Origin: UTCFX2 sp002050125
Lineage (GTDB): Bacteria > Chloroflexota > Anaerolineae > Anaerolineales > UBA4823
Assembly (NCBI GenBank): GCA_027494035.1
Contig: JAOSJQ010000001.1
Location: 62,001 to 126,000 of the forward strand
Direction: 5' to 3'
Length of the DNA stretch: 64,000 nt
Shown: positions 63,434-64,000 of the stretch, piece by piece
Numbering within the stretch: position 1 is the first letter of the stretch
How the letters are laid out: the number at the start of each line of letters is the position of its first letter
Position numbers and translations under genes: made by a program
The notes under the pieces: model-generated
Told to the model about the DNA's origin: nothing
The model's database searches: none
Seen by the model: the letters and a program-made list of their open reading frames with translations, nothing else

Positions 63434-64000
63434 TCATTGACACTGTTACGCTTTATCACGTCCGCATGCCCTTGCGCAATCCTTTTGAAACCTCATTTGG
63501 CAGGATCGATACCCGAGATTGCCTGCTGATTGAAATTCAATCCGAAGGGCTGACCGGTTATGGGGAGTGCGTAGCCGATCGCGATCCGGGTTACTCCTAC
63601 GAGACCGCCCAGACCGCCTGGCATATCCTCAGCGATTTCATCCTCCCAGGTTTGATCGGCAGCGCTGTCGCAGATCCAGCAGACTTGCAGCTCCGCATGG
63701 CTGGGGTGCGTGGACATCAGATGGCTAAAGCGGGTTTGGAAATGGCGGTTTGGGATTTACTGGGTAAGCGCCAGGGTCTCTCGCTGCAAAAATTATTGGG
63801 CGGCGTACAGCCGCGGGTGGATGTAGGCGTCTCGGTAGGGCTGCAGGAAACGCCGGAGGCGCTCCTCCAGGTGGTGGAAGGCTATCTGGATCAGGGCTAT
63901 CGCCGCATCAAGATTAAGATCAAGCCGGGAAGAGACGTGAACGACACCCGGATCGTCCGGCAGCATTACCCCGAGTTGCGGCTGCAGGTAGACGCGAACT
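63430..64000 (+). CDS. menC: o-Succinylbenzoate synthase / N-succinylamino acid racemase (partial, right edge)
   Basis: The frame from ATG 63430 runs open to the end of the window (about 190 residues). It is an enolase-superfamily enzyme: the N-terminal capping domain reads VRMPLRNPFETSFGRIDTRDCL, followed by GYGECVADRDPGYSYETAQTAW and AKAGLEMAVWDLLGKRQG. The start of the barrel has YRRIKIKIKPGRD, whose KxK lysine is the catalytic base. The family makes o-succinylbenzoate for menaquinone or racemises N-succinyl amino acids; both activities occur in the same fold. The overlap with a COG3375 acyltransferase favours the racemase role, since no other menaquinone gene is in the window. A promoter is not seen, so it belongs to the operon upstream. 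Confidence 0.88.
   Translation, partial: MIIDTVTLYHVRMPLRNPFETSFGRIDTRDCLLIEIQSEGLTGYGECVADRDPGYSYETAQTAWHILSDFILPGLIGSAVADPADLQLRMAGVRGHQMAKAGLEMAVWDLLGKRQGLSLQKLLGGVQPRVDVGVSVGLQETPEALLQVVEGYLDQGYRRIKIKIKPGRDVNDTRIVRQHYPELRLQVDAN

Overview
The window is a dense bacterial chromosome segment of moderate to high GC, about 55 to 60 percent by eye. It most likely comes from a member of the Chloroflexota, class Anaerolineae. I infer this from the mix of families: a SepIVA-like coiled coil next to coaD, DUF3786, the TIGR01906 membrane family, a Ser/Thr kinase, a 'baseplate J-like' chromosomal membrane protein and large GT-C-type membrane proteins. No search was run. No rRNA, tRNA, CRISPR array or prophage was seen.

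Layout. 1-3.6 kb: the end of an OmpR-type regulator, a NarL-type regulator, a DUF971 protein, an SH3-like membrane protein, a membrane-anchored Ser/Thr kinase and rpmB. 3.75-5.1 kb: a complete insertion sequence with inverted repeats and an 8-bp target duplication, sitting between the divergent genes rpmB and asp23. 5.1-12.9 kb: asp23, fakA, a degV-family (fakB-like) gene, recG, coaD, a SepIVA-like gene and an S1-domain gene. 13-24 kb: DUF3786, mutS, an ABC ATPase, gpmA, two membrane proteins and alaS. 24-32 kb: three tandem paralogous GT-C-like membrane proteins followed by a GT2 transferase and a WecD-like acetyltransferase, a probable surface glycan locus. 32-42 kb: a membrane pair, ruvX, mltG, a DUF692-like protein, an AlbA_2 regulator, lon and folC. 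42-53 kb: SanA-like, HD-domain, lipoprotein, a tyrosine-recombinase-like protein lacking its catalytic residues, moaA, uvrC, DUF4203, a glutaminyl cyclotransferase and an ABC exporter. 53-58.8 kb: a compositionally mosaic stretch with DoxX, an AT-rich TPR/bPH protein, a GC-rich group including wecB, and msrP. 59-64 kb: an acyl-CoA synthetase, an atypical SDR, a COG3375 acetyltransferase and a menC/NSAR-type enolase-superfamily gene cut by the window edge.

A striking technical feature is that at least twelve one-base frame breaks interrupt otherwise intact genes (the transposase, recG twice, the ABC ATPase, the WecD-like gene, the baseplate J-like gene, the DUF692-like gene, lon, moaA, the gene upstream of uvrC, the cyclotransferase and a small membrane gene). 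Seven lie in homopolymer runs of four or more. Most are probably sequencing or assembly errors, so I give these genes as single features across the break.

The likeliest under-described biology is the triplicated GT-C/TPR-like cluster with its GT2 partner. Other candidates are the catalytically degenerate recombinase, the ABC exporter with a long insertion in its nucleotide-binding domain, and the acetyltransferase/NSAR pair that resembles a D-to-L amino acid conversion pathway.
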